The notes under the pieces were generated by a model. That model ran no database searches, was not told the origin of the DNA, and saw only the letters and a list, made by a program, of their open reading frames with translations. Positions 28,201 to 35,774 of a stretch of 64,000 bases of DNA are shown one piece after another. Each line of letters starts with the position of its first letter. The stretch's first letter is position 1. The DNA is from Lepisosteus oculatus (lineage: Eukaryota; Chordata; Actinopteri; Semionotiformes; Lepisosteidae). The stretch is from contig NC_090709.1 in assembly GCF_040954835.1 (NCBI RefSeq), positions 38,746,776 through 38,810,775 on the forward strand, written 5' to 3'. Both the position numbers and the translations under genes were made by a program.

Positions 28201-28994
28201 ACACTGGGGGAGACACACTGGGAGACGGGGGTGGTGGTAGTGATGTCTGAAGCCCTGTCCTCCCGCAGTGGTGAAGAAGTCCGGCTCGGGGAAGTTCTCA
28301 CAGACACACTGGGGGGAGACACTGGGGGAGACACACTGGGAGACACTGGGAGACGGGGGTGGTGGTAGTGATGTCTGAAGCCCTGTCCTCCCGCAGTGGT
28401 GAAGAAGTCCGGCTCGGGGAAGTTCTCACAGACACACTGGGGGAGACACACTGGGAGACACACTGGGAGACGGGGGTGGTGGTGGTGGTAGTGGCGGTGA
28501 TGTCTGAAGCCCTGTCCCTCCCGCAGTGGTGAAGAAGTCCGGCTCGGGGAAGTTCTCACAGACACACTGGGACACACTGGGAGACACACTGGGAGACGGG
28601 GGTGGTGGTAGTGATGTCTGAAGCCCTGTCCCTCCCGCAGTGGTGAAGAAGTCCGGCTCGGGGAAGTCCCGGGAGGAGCTGGCGCTGGAGAAGAAGAGGG
28701 AGCTGGAGAAGAGGCTGCAGGACGTCAGCGGCCAGCTCAACTCCGCCAAGAGGCCCCCCAAGACCAAGGGTGAGCGGGGGGGTGACCGGGCGGCGGCCGC
28801 GCGCCCCCTGGTGTCCGGCCCGAGCGCCGCGCTGACCCGTCTCTCTCTCTGTCTCTCTCGCAGCGGAGAAGCCCGGCCCGGTCCAGCCCCACGCCGCCGT
28901 GTCCCGGCTCAGCGCCAGCAGCTCCAGCTCGGACTCCTCCTCCTCCTCCTCCTCGTCCTCCTCCTCCGACACCAGCGACTCCGACTCGGGGTGA
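6995..28994 (+). CDS. brd2: BRD2, bromodomain-containing protein 2 (BET family), 11 coding exons, N-terminus missing
   Basis: BRD2 is a nuclear BET protein that binds acetylated histone tails and recruits transcription machinery. Joined exons: 6995-7286, 9261-9398, 11041-11188, 11407-11600, 13408-13833, 17970-18098, 23065-23268, 23976-24223, 24731-25065, 28641-28769, 28864-28994. All junctions are GT-AG and phases agree, giving 791 residues and a TGA. The order is the BET order: RVRKPSLL near the start, bromodomain 1 (about 62-170, WPF shelf, acetyl-lysine Asn 143), a linker with [13 protein letters not shown], bromodomain 2 (about 340-443, WPF shelf, Asn 429), an acidic Ser stretch, a Lys/Arg-rich nuclear signal, the ET domain (about 632-700) and a Ser-rich C-terminus ending SDSDSG. 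Human BRD2 is about 801 residues, so roughly 10-20 residues are missing. The linker and C-terminus match BRD2 rather than BRD3, BRD4 or BRDT. Confidence 0.96.
7229..7790 (+). repeat. Amplified BRD2 exon-a tail with splice donor, 5 copies
   Basis: The segment cacttcgcctggcctttcca through aacctgcccgtgagtgtacc (the last 54 exon bases plus donor) recurs at about 7233 (genuine), 7379, 7484, 7594 and 7734. The copies are separated by ctgtaccccctctgt repeats. Confidence 0.95.
7791..8085 (+). repeat. C/T-rich ctgtacccctctgtcctccc repeats in BRD2 intron
   Basis: Simple degenerate repeats continue from the exon-tail array. They are pyrimidine-rich on the + strand, with no gene. Confidence 0.85.
8085..9256 (+). 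repeat. 40/42 bp minisatellite with acceptor-like ends
   Basis: About 29 units of gacacacactgacagtacag followed by tacctgtgtttctctctcag, or the variant ending tgtctcagtgtctcag. The last unit leads into the real acceptor cttgtag|gactac of BRD2 exon b, so every unit ends like a 3' splice site. Confidence 0.95.
9261..9398 (+). CDS. brd2: BRD2 exon b: core of bromodomain 1
   Basis: Phase 0 to phase 0, 46 codons, from [13 protein letters not shown] to FTNCYIYNK. It contains the BC-loop Asn of the NCYIYN motif that hydrogen-bonds acetyl-lysine. The acceptor is ttgtag and the donor gtaagt. The exon is nearly identical in protein sequence to other vertebrate BRD2. Confidence 0.96.
9420..11035 (+). 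repeat. 41 bp minisatellite in BRD2 intron b-c
   Basis: About 38 units of ggtatcggtagtattgactc followed by agtatagtgacattactctgg. It fills the intron from 20 bases after the donor to a few bases before the polypyrimidine tract of exon c. Confidence 0.95.
11041..11188 (+). CDS. brd2: BRD2 exon c: end of bromodomain 1
   Basis: Starts in phase 0 with [14 protein letters not shown], continues through the last helix ([12 protein letters not shown]) into a basic Pro/Gly/Lys linker, and ends in phase 1 before gtgagc. Confidence 0.94.
11280..11406 (+). repeat. Duplicated polypyrimidine tract and acceptor before BRD2 exon d
   Basis: Two copies of gcagcagtgtgtcagtaata followed by a CT tract and gtaccccag. 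The second provides the acceptor of exon d. Confidence 0.9.
11407..11600 (+). CDS. brd2: BRD2 exon d: inter-bromodomain linker
   Basis: Phase 1 to phase 0. The conserved segment [19 protein letters not shown] is followed by a less conserved Pro-rich linker ending PTAK before gtaacg. A 60-70 bp upstream duplication gives a second acceptor-like site near 11346; the one at 11405-11406 keeps the phase and the homology. Confidence 0.92.
11800..12650 (+). repeat. G-rich minisatellite in BRD2 intron d-e
   Basis: Mixed units of gtgacaggaccggcccgggg, caggagggaggaggggggtg and gggtgggacaggactggacc. The + strand has many runs of three or more G, so it is a candidate G-quadruplex region. Confidence 0.93.
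12660..13380 (+). repeat. 9-10 bp repeat (gtgtcccgg / gtgccctgg) with a higher-order period of about 260 bp
   Basis: Short units ccggtgtcc, cctggtgtc and ccggtgccc. A block near 12702-12960 is repeated almost intact from about 12966. The 491-residue ORF here is a reading of this repeat. Confidence 0.93.
13408..13833 (+). CDS. brd2: BRD2 exon e: linker and first half of bromodomain 2
   Basis: 142 codons, phase 0 to 0. It begins [15 protein letters not shown] and passes a Gly/Pro/Ala-rich insert. The conserved [17 protein letters not shown] follows, then [16 protein letters not shown], and it ends HPMDLSTIK before gtgaca. The last 45 or so bases are the seed of the large array that follows. 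Confidence 0.95.
13784..17752 (+). repeat. BRD2 exon-e tail plus splice donor amplified about 59 times
   Basis: Each 57-78 bp unit has about 45 bases of the end of exon e (caccacgacatcatcaagca, ccccatggacctgagcacca, tcaag) joined to gtgacacacacacactgaca. Copy 1 is the real exon end. Later copies keep the coding bases almost unchanged apart from an atcatc/atcctc variant and rare single changes; the (CA)n part varies in length. A TGA lies in frame six codons after the first donor. Confidence 0.97.
17753..17945 (+). repeat. cacactgacacagtcgca repeats
   Basis: A short degenerate array between the exon-tail array and the acceptor of BRD2 exon f. Confidence 0.85.
17970..18098 (+). CDS. brd2: BRD2 exon f: second half of bromodomain 2
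   Basis: 43 codons, phase 0 to 0, from [14 protein letters not shown] to MARKLQ. It contains [13 protein letters not shown] with the acetyl-lysine-binding Asn. The donor is ctgcag|gtgtgt, and this sequence recurs in every unit of the next array. Confidence 0.96.
18092..22968 (+). repeat. 31 bp minisatellite carrying the exon-f donor sequence, about 150 units
   Basis: The unit is ctgcaggtgtgtgagtctgt followed by actggactgtg. Each begins with ctgcag|gtgtgtg, identical to the real donor of exon f at 18093-18105. The left half is more variable (aatggacttt), the right half very homogeneous. Confidence 0.96.
18866..18990 (+). repeat. Second copy of the sequence just inside the exon-f intron
   Basis: Matches 18093-18222 (ctgcaggtgtgtgcagagac through the gaagacttccctgtag region) and lies within the 31 bp array. 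Confidence 0.9.
23065..23268 (+). CDS. brd2: BRD2 exon g: end of bromodomain 2 and acidic Ser-rich linker
   Basis: 68 codons, phase 0 to 0. It starts [16 protein letters not shown], continues through a Pro/Gly and Ser/Glu-rich stretch with many casein-kinase-2-type serines, and ends [14 protein letters not shown]. Confidence 0.95.
23270..23972 (+). repeat. ctctctctgtgtgtgttaac and ctctctctcagtgtattaac repeats in BRD2 intron g-h
   Basis: Tandem 23-33 bp units. The later ones contain ctctctctcag, like the real acceptor of exon h at 23975. Confidence 0.92.
23976..24223 (+). CDS. brd2: BRD2 exon h: coiled segment and nuclear localisation signal
   Basis: Phase 0 to phase 2. [20 protein letters not shown] is followed by a dense Lys/Arg run (nuclear signal), then a Lys/Ser/Pro-rich tail. 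The donor is caa|gtgagt. Confidence 0.94.
24232..24660 (+). repeat. 31 bp minisatellite in BRD2 intron h-i
   Basis: About 14 units of ctctctgggctctcagcctg followed by cccgtctccct, starting directly after the donor of exon h. Confidence 0.94.
24731..25065 (+). CDS. brd2: BRD2 exon i: extra-terminal (ET) domain
   Basis: Phase 2 to phase 1. A Pro/Ala-rich lead and an acidic run precede the complete ET domain, [20 protein letters not shown] through [16 protein letters not shown], with RRKPRRPC at the end. The donor is ctgcg|gtgagg. The exon tail is the seed of a following array with ten more copies, the first two in frame. Confidence 0.95.
24987..26830 (+). repeat. BRD2 ET-domain exon tail plus donor amplified, 11 copies
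   Basis: Each unit has about 76 bases of exon i (acgctcaagccctccacgct to ccgccggccctgcg) joined to gtgagggactggggggactg and gggagagagacacac spacers. Copies start near 24990 (genuine), 25170, 25341, 25511, 25673, 25833, 26004, 26166, 26296, 26547 and 26717. The first three are in one reading frame. Confidence 0.96.
26831..27262 (+). repeat. gactgggagggactgggg repeats
   Basis: G-rich degenerate repeats linking the donor array to the acceptor array of the same BRD2 intron. No gene. Confidence 0.85.
27240..28660 (+). repeat. BRD2 exon-j acceptor amplified, 11 copies
   Basis: Each 117-198 bp unit has gtgatgtctgaagccctgtc, cctcccgcag and then tggtgaagaagtccggctcg gggaag. The first ten copies run into ttctcacagacacactgggg. 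Only the last, at 28641, continues into conserved coding sequence. Confidence 0.96.
28641..28769 (+). CDS. brd2: BRD2 exon j: coiled coil after ET domain
   Basis: Phase 1 to phase 1. [20 protein letters not shown] runs into the conserved [14 protein letters not shown] helix. Of eleven copies of this acceptor between 27262 and 28641, only this last one continues into the conserved coding sequence (GKSREEL rather than GKFSQTH). Confidence 0.94.
28864..28994 (+). CDS. brd2: BRD2 exon k: Ser-rich C-terminus and stop
   Basis: Enters in phase 1 (AEKPGPVQ...), then [13 protein letters not shown], a poly-Ser run, and DTSDSDSG followed by TGA at 28992-28994. This is the standard BET C-terminal tail. 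Confidence 0.95.
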
Positions 28995-29439
28995 TCCCGC
29001 TAGAGACCGGGGGGGGGCGGGGGCTGGAGAGCCGTCCCCACACCCCCCCCCCAACGAGACAGAGAGACAGACGGGTGGACTGCTGGTTCGGTCGGACCTT
29101 CGGCGCCGGGACTGGTGGCGCCGGTGAGGGGGTGGGGCGGAGTCTGTGTGTGTCAGCCCTTCTCCCCGTGCATGATGGGATAGGGGGCGGGGCCCTTGTG
29201 TGACTCCTCCCACGGAGGGCGGTGTCTCCGCCCCCCCCCGGTGGAAAGGCGGGAGAGAGATTCGGGCTCCAGAGCGGAGCGGACCGGACTGGACCGAGCC
29301 CTGGGCCTTGCGTGGACTCTGGGGGTGCGGGAGGGAGGGAGGGGTACCTCTGCGCCCACACCCCCCTCTTCCCCTGTTCTCCCGGGCCCCTCCGCAGACC
29401 TGCTGGCTCATACAGGAGGCGTTCGAACGGACAGGCGCC

Positions 29440-29830
29440 ACGTCTCTGCAGCCGGAGAGAGAGGAGGCACAGAGGAGGAGATACTGAGGCCCGGAGACAG
29501 AAGAGGAGGCACAGGCACTGGGGGAGAGTGGAGGAGGCACAGACACTGGGGGAGAGAAAGGAGGAGGAAAGGGAGGAGATACTGAGGCCCAGAGACAGAA
29601 GAGGAGGCACAGGCACTGGGGGAGAGTGGAGGAGGCAAAGACACTGGGGGAGAGAAAGGAGGAGGAAAGGGAGGAGATACTGAGGCCCAGAGACAGAAGA
29701 GGAGGCACAGACACTGGGGGAGAGAGGAGGAGGAGGAGATACTGAGGCCCGGAGACAGATGGGGAGGCACAGAGCCTGGGGGAGAGAGAGGAGGAGGAGC
29801 AGGAGAGGAGACACAGAGGCCGGGAGAGCA
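29440..29830 (+). repeat. Purine-rich repeats in the BRD2 3'UTR
   Basis: Irregular tandem units built from gaggaggcacagacactggg, ggagagaaaggaggaggaaa and gatactgaggcccagagaca. They are almost free of pyrimidine runs on the + strand. Confidence 0.8.
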
Positions 29831-30349
29831 GACTCGCCCAGCGAGAGGAATGGTGTCGTCGTTTTTGGAGCGTCTCGGTCACCCTCCCTCCCGGGACCTC
29901 CTGACCCCTGACCTCCGACCTCTGGTCCCTGGACTGGGCTGGCTGCCTGTGGCGGGGGCGGGCGGGCGGGTGGGTTTATTTATTGCCCCCAGCGGGGGGC
30001 GCGGCGGTGTGGATGGTGTACAGACCGGGGCGGCGGGGCTGGTGTTTATAGGAGATGTACAGTTTAAAGACAGAGGTTTTATCGGTGTAAATAGTCCAGC
30101 AGCATGTCTCTGACCCCCCTTCGCAGTCCCTCTTCTTGTCCGTGTCCTTGTTTTTTACACTCGCGGCTCTCCTCTCCTGTCCTGTCCCGCGCCGTCCTCC
30201 GCGGGTTTTTCTATTCCCCTCGGGAGGAGAGGGCGGGGTGCGCGTGCTGGGGGGGGGCAGGTCGGGTCGGGGGTCAGGCCCGTGTTGCAGCGTCGTGCCC
30301 CGTGTGTGTGTGTGTGTGCGTGTGTGTGTGGGGCGGGGGGACCCCTGTA

Positions 30350-30355
30350 AATAAA
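30350..30355 (+). promoter_or_regulatory. Polyadenylation signal of BRD2
   Basis: AATAAA within tgtaaataaagagac, 1.36 kb after the stop codon and followed by T/GT-rich sequence. It is the only such hexamer I noticed in the 3'UTR. Confidence 0.75.
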
Positions 30356-30399
30356 GAGACTTGTTCTGTAGAGACGGCGTCTGTGGTCTTCATTCACTG

Positions 30400-31078
30400 G
30401 GGGGCGGGGTTAATGGGGGTGTGATGATGGGGTGGGTGGGAGTGGTTAAGGGGCTGGGTGGGTGTGGTTGGTCAGGTAGGTGGGGTTAGGGGTGTGGTGG
30501 AGTTGAGTGGGTGGGTGTGGTTAATGGGGGTGTGGTTATCTGGTGGGTGGGGCGGATGATGATTGGGTGTGGTTGGCTGGGGGGTGGGACAGAGTTGATT
30601 GTGTGGGGAGGAGTGGGTGGGTGTGGTTAAGGGGCTGGGTGGGTGTGGTTGGTCAGGTAGGTGGGGTTGATTGGGTGGGGAGGAGGGGGTGGGTGTGGCT
30701 AATGGGGGCGTGGTGATTGGGTGTGGTTGTCTGCGGGGTGGGGCGGATGATGATTGGGTGTGGTTGGCTGGGGGGTGGGACAGAGTTGATTGTGTGGGGA
30801 GGAGTGGGTGGGTGTGGTTAAGGGGGAGGGGCTGACTGGTGGGAAGGGGTGGGTGTGGCTGGTCAGGTAGGTGGGGGTGTGGCTGAGTGGGTGGGTGTGG
30901 CTAAGGGGGAGGGGCTGACTGGTGGGAAGGGGTGGGTGTGGTGGGGTTGGGGGTGTGGCTGAGTGGGTGGGTGTGGCTAAGGGGGAGGGGCTGACTGGTG
31001 GGAAGGGGTGGGTGTGGTGGGGTTGGGGGTGTGGCTGAGTGGGTGGGTGTGGCTAAGGGGGAGGGGCTGACTGGTGCC
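30400..31078 (+). repeat. G/T-rich gtgggtgtggttaagggg repeats
   Basis: Irregular tandem blocks of gggtgggtgtggctaagggg and gaggggctgactggtgggaa downstream of BRD2. They are not telomeric (no TTAGGG array). Confidence 0.9.
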
Positions 31079-31149
31079 TGCATGCCTGATGACTCATGAT
31101 AATGATATGGCTACTGTGGGGTGCAGAGTCTTCAAGGGAGGAGGACCCT

Positions 31150-31500
31150 GGGGAGTCAGTAAAATATACAGGACTGGGGCTCCCCAGAACCCCAGGATCG
31201 CACAGGTACGATTTCAGGGTGACCAGTGACACCTGCTGGAGTGGGGCTCCCCAGAACCCCAGGATTGCACAGGTATGATTTCAGGGTGACCAGCGACACC
31301 TGCTGGACTGTGGCTCCCCAGAACCCCAGGATTGCACAGGTACGATTTCAGGGTGACCAGTGACACCTGCTGGAGGGGGGCTCCCCAGAACCCCAAGAGA
31401 TCGCACAGGTACGATTTCAGGGTGACCAGCGACACCTGCTGGACTGTGGCTCCCCAGAACCTCAGGATTGTACAGGTATAATTTCAGGGTGACCAGTCAG
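31150..31500 (+). repeat. 60-66 bp tandem repeat
   Basis: About five to six units of cagtgacacctgctggactg, tggctccccagaaccccagg and attgcacaggtacgatttca gggtgac. Confidence 0.93.
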
Positions 31501-32460
31501 TGAGACTTCCCCAGAACCCCAGGACACCCCAGGATTACACAGGTATGACTTCAGCACCTGTGGGTGAGCATGTCAGCTTCTCTGCTCCTGTCCCTGCCGA
31601 TAAGCCCACAAGGTGGCGCCACTGCGCTGTCGTGTCTGTGTACCAGCTGCGAAGATTATTTTCCGAGAGCCGAAAACCGGGCGTTTCCTCCCCTGAAATG
31701 GGTCACCGATCCGGTTCTTTTCATTCCCCTGGCAGGGAAGTCGTCTGGCCACACGGTGGCGCCCGAGCACCGTGCGTTGGGACCCGTGTCTGGGCGACAC
31801 TCCTCTGTGTTTCTCAACCGCAGGCGCTGTATCGGCACGGCCGCTGGGTACGAGCCGGGCCGCCACGGCACATTACAATAATAAAATTAACCGGAAATAA
31901 AATCTACAGACACATTACAGGCATTTACGGATCATAACGTATGTGCATCTGCTGTAAACACTGACGCTCGGCTCAGTCCAGTCCAGTTCAAGGCGCTTTA
32001 CTGGTGTGAAGTCAGTACAGTCGGTGTTGCCGAAGCAAATAACAATAATGAAACAAACACGAAACAAAAAGTAAAATAAAATCTACAGACGTATTACAGG
32101 CATTTCCGACCGAGACCTCTCATATCATGTTGACATCCACCGTAAACTCGGCCGCCGGCCGGCTCTCTCGGCTCCCATGTCGTAGAAAGCCGAGACTCCA
32201 GGCGCGGCGCTGCGAACACCCTGCAGCCGCTGCAGCGCGGTGCGATGTCCGCACGGTGGCGCTCCCACACAGCCGCTTCGTGGCGTGTCCCGCTGGCCGT
32301 GTGGCGCCGCTTGTGCGCCAGAGATCGGTTCACAGCTCGCGGTCCGAGCTGTGTCGTTAACGGCCGCGTGGGGCCTTATTGGTGGGAATTTTAAAGATCC
32401 ATCTTCTTTAACCCCGGAAGCAGTTCTAACTGAGGCTCCCTGACAGCCCGGCTCACTCCA
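31500..32460. other. Mostly unique intergenic DNA
   Basis: Moderate-GC sequence with a diverged internal duplication (aaaatctacagacacattac near 31900, and aaaatctacagacgtattac near 32080). There are several CTCF-like cores and no recognisable exon. Confidence 0.5.
31605..31620 (+). promoter_or_regulatory. CTCF-like motif
   Basis: cccacaaggtggcgcc resembles the CTCF core. Similar cores lie at 31749-31763 (ccacacggtggcgcc) and near 32248 (tccgcacggtggcgctc). Motif match only. Confidence 0.4.
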
Positions 32461-34130
32461 GGAGCTCGTCCAGCTGTGTCTGGAGAGAAGCCAGGGTATC
32501 GGCTTCAGCCACAGGGCTGGGCAGCCTGTTCCCCACCCCCACCCCCCTCTGTGTACAGAAGAGCCTCCTGTCCTGACTGGAGGAGCTCACCCAGCTGTGT
32601 CTGGAGAGAAGCCGGGGTATCGGCTTCAGCCACAGGGCTGGGCAGCCTGTTCCCCACCCCCACCCCCCTCTGTGTACAGCAGAGCCTCCTGTCCTGACTG
32701 GAGGAGCTCACCCAGCTGTGTCTGGAGAGAAGCCAGGGTATCGGCTTCAACCACAGGGCTGGGCAGCCTGTTCCCCACCCCCGCCCCCCTCTGTGTACAG
32801 TAGAGCCTCCTGTCCTGACTGGAGGAGCTCACCCAGGTGTGTCTGGAGAGAAGCCAGGGTATCGGCTTCAACCACAGGGCTGGGCAGCCTGTTCCCCACC
32901 CCCACCCCCCTCTGTGTACAGCAGAGCCTCCTGTCCTGACCGGAGGAGCTCACCCAGCTGTGTCTGGAGAGAAGCCGGGGTATCGGCCTCAACCACAGGG
33001 CTGGGCAGCCTGTTCCCCACCCCCACCCCCCTCTGTGTACAGCAGAGCCTCCTGTCCTGACTGGAGGAGCTCACCCAGCTGTGTCTGGAGAGAAGCCAGG
33101 GTATCGGCTTCAACCACAGGGCTGGGCAGCTTGTTCCCCACCCCCACCCCCCTCTGTGTACAGCAGAGCCTCCTGTCCTGACTGGAGGAGCTCACCCAGC
33201 TGTGTCTGGAGAGAAGCCAGGGTATCGGCTTCAACCACAGGGCTGGGCAGCCTGTTCCCCACCCCCGCCCCCCTCTGTGTACAGTAGAGCCTCCTGTCCT
33301 GACTGGAGGAGCTCACCCAGCTGTGTCTGGAGAGAAGCCGGGGTATCGGCTTCAACCACAGGGCTGGGCAGCTTGTTCACCACCCCCACCCCCCTCTGTG
33401 TACAGCAGAGCCTCCTGTCCTGACTGGAGGAGCTCACCCAGCTGTGTCTGGAGAGAGGCCAGGGTATCGGCTTCAACCACAGGGCTGGGCAGCCTGTTCC
33501 CCACCCCCGCCCCCCTCTGTGTACAGTAGAGCCTCCTGTCCTGACTGGAGGAGCTCACCCAGCTGTGTCTGGAGAGAAGCCAGGGTATCGGCTTCAACCA
33601 CAGGGCTGGGCAGCTTGTTCACCACCCCCACCCCCCTCTGTGTACAGCAGAGCCTCCTGTCCTGACTGGAGGAGCTCACCCAGCTGTGTCTGGAGAGAGG
33701 CCAGGGTATCGGCTTCAACCACAGGGCTGGGCAGCCTGTTCCCCACCTCCACCCCCCTCTGTGTACAGAAGAGCCTCCTGTCCTGACTGGAGGAGCTCAC
33801 CCAGCTGTGTCTGGAGAGAAGCCAGGGTATCGGCTTCAACCACAGGGCTGGGCAGCCTGTTCCCCACCCCCACCCCCCTCTGTGTACAGTAGAGCCTCCT
33901 GTCCTGACTGGAGGAGCTCACCCAGCTGTGTCTGGAGAGAAGCCAGGGTATCGGCTTCAACCACAGGGCTGGGCAGCCTGTTCCCCACCCCCGCCCCCCT
34001 CTGTGTACAGTAGAGCCTCCTGTCCTGACTGGAGGAGCTCACCCAGCTGTGTCTGGAGAGAAGCCAGGGTATCGGCTTCAACCACAGAGCTGGGCAGCCT
34101 GTTCCCCTCCTCCACCACTCTCTGTGTACA
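32455..34130 (+). repeat. 121 bp tandem repeat, block 1, about 14 units
   Basis: The unit runs ggagctcacccagctgtgtc, tggagagaagccagggtatc, ggcttcaaccacagggctgg, gcagcctgttccccaccccc, acccccctctgtgtacagta and gagcctcctgtcctgactgg. The minus strand reads FFTQR...NKLP..VVEADTL, resembling the C-terminal end of CR1/L2-type LINE reverse-transcriptase ORFs. Confidence 0.95.
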
Positions 34131-34600
34131 GAAAAGTGGCGCAAACGAACCGTGTCGTGGAAGCCGTTTCACTCTGATCCTTCGGGAGGCAGACGGGTGA
34201 TCTGCGGATCATCGATCCACTAACGAATCCGGCGATCACGGTATGGGGCAGGCGGGGTCTCCTCTCGTTTGTGACCGGTCTTCTGCCAGCGTCATGTGAC
34301 AGGCCCCGGACGGCCGCTCCTGCCTGGCGACAGGTGATGTCAGAGCAGGGGCTGCAGCTGATTGGTGGGGACGGCGGGGGCTCGGGGTCTGTGTGAGACT
34401 CCCCCGGTGTGCGTCTGTCTTTCCTGTGTGACTGAGCCCCAGCGGTTTCCACAGCCCCCCTGGCGCCAGGGGGAATCTGAGGGGCTTTTCTTGAAGAGGC
34501 GCAGCTGGAGTCACGACGCTGTGGAGCCGGTCCGGCTCAGACAGGACCCAGTATTTCTCTGCAGCACAGTACTGTACATCCCAGCCTGCAGCTCCCAGCT
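34131..34600. other. Intergenic stretch with a dispersed repeat copy
   Basis: About 34255-34450 (ctcgtttgtgaccggtcttc, catgtgacaggccccggacg) recurs at about 55537-55725. The rest looks unique, with no exon. Confidence 0.7.
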
Positions 34601-35035
34601 GGCTGCCCACTGGCCAGTGCCTGGAGGGGAGACTCCTGGGAGAGGTGTGAGTGGGGCCAGCAGGGGGCGCTCTCACCCAGCTCACAGCCCCACTGGAGCC
34701 CAGCAGGGGGCGCTCTCACCCAGCTCACAGCCCCACTGGAGCCCAGCAGGGGGAGCCTGGCCAGTACCTGGAGGGGAGACTCCTGGGAGAGGTGTGAGTG
34801 GGGCCAGCAGGGGGCGCTCTCACCCAGCTCACAGCCCACTGGAGCCCAGCAGGGGGAGCCTGGCCAGTACCTGGAGGGGAGACTCCTGGGAGAGGTGTGA
34901 GTGGGGCCAGCAGGGGGCGCTCTCACCCAGCTCACAGCCCCACTGGAGCCCAGCAGGGGGAGCCTGGTCAGTACCTGGAGGGGAGACTCCTGGGAGAGGT
35001 GTGAGTGGGGCCAGCAGGGGGCGCTCTCACCCTGC
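34600..35035 (+). repeat. About 104 bp tandem repeat carrying CTCF-type motifs
   Basis: Units of ctggccagtacctggagggg, agactcctgggagaggtgtg, agtggggccagcagggggcg and ctctcacccagctcacagcc. The perfect motif ccagcagggggcgctc occurs five times on the + strand, starting near 34657, 34700, 34804, 34907 and 35011. Degenerate cagcagggggagcc copies lie between. Confidence 0.9.
34657..35026 (+). promoter_or_regulatory. Cluster of five same-orientation CTCF consensus motifs
   Basis: ccagcagggggcgctc fits the vertebrate CTCF core closely. The sites lie 43-107 bases apart between BRD2 and the class II genes, which suggests a boundary or loop anchor. Binding is inferred from motif alone. Confidence 0.55.
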
Positions 35036-35310
35036 AGTCTGTGTGGTCTCTCAGTGTGTCCAGTGACCCCCAGTCTCTCTCTCTCAGTGTGTCTGGATGA
35101 ACCCCCGTCTCTCAGTGTGTCCAGGGCCCCCCCTGTCTCTCTTCTTACTGCGCCTTCTGGGGCCCAGTAAGATGTCCTTATTTCAAGTGCGGAAGCCATT
35201 GTTTGTGATTTAAGAGAAGCGGAGTTTCTGAGGGAGTAAGAGAGTTATCTGTGCGCATGGGCCTGGTACAGAATATGTGGTGTTTTCAAAAATCCATCTG
35301 GCTTCTCAGC
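35036..35310. other. Intergenic DNA, no gene seen
   Basis: A short tctctctctcagtgtgtcc repeat, then unique sequence. Confidence 0.5.
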
Positions 35311-35560
35311 TTTGTCCAGTTCAGGCTCACCAGGGGAGCTGGAGTCTGTCCCAGCAGGCACTGGGCACTGGGCACTGGGCACTGGGCACTGGGCTGTTTT
35401 TGTTCCTCCCCACTGAGAGCTGGTGTGTGTGGGGGCAGTGTACTGGTGCATCATCCAGGTGGGGCTGCACACTGGTGGATCCCCATGACCTGGAAAGAGC
35501 TGTGAGTTGGGATGTCCAGGTAAACGCTATATAAGTGCAGGTAATTATTAATTAATTGTT
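35310..35560. repeat. Fragments of dispersed fish repeats
   Basis: Contains ggggagctggagtctgtccc, a (gcactgg)n run at about 35345-35395, and catcatccaggtggggctgc with ctatataagtgcagg. The last resembles the segment at about 55805-55900. These look like tails of older SINE-type elements. Confidence 0.6.
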
Positions 35561-35774
35561 AAGGCAGGGTACAGCCTGGACAGGACACACACACAGATAC
35601 ACACATTGTGAGCATTTCGATCAGTGCCAAGAGCAGAGGGCCGTGATTGTGACGCACTGTCAGTGATGCGCCCTGAATGACACTGTGAGGTCTGAAAAGA
35701 TCCGTATACGCGAACAGACGTCTGCTGAACAAGACTGTTTTCAGAAAACAAAAGTTTCCTTAAAAGATATTTTG

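Larger units (their letters stand above)
28995..30375 (+). other. brd2: BRD2 3' untranslated region
   Basis: GC-rich sequence from the stop codon to just after the AATAAA at 30350-30355. It includes a purine-rich repeat region (about 29440-29830) and a (GT)n run near 30302-30330. ORFs here on both strands lack homology and are compositional. Confidence 0.75.

Noticed and set aside
27035-28589. Long minus-strand Ser/Pro/Val ORFs
   Set aside because: Antisense of the exon j acceptor array.
28737-29882. 381-codon minus-strand ORF over the BRD2 3' end
   Set aside because: Antisense to coding exons and a purine-rich UTR, so compositional.
30400-31078. Interstitial telomere repeat
   Set aside because: G/T-rich but with no TTAGGG tandem.
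31600-31881. Possible MHC class I exon in the unique island after BRD2
   Set aside because: Both strands were read; no class I alpha-domain or Ig motifs seen.
32476-34200. Series of 68-114 codon ORFs (MSGEKPGYRLQPQGW...)
   Set aside because: Readings of the 121 bp repeat; the opposite strand carries the LINE-like segment.
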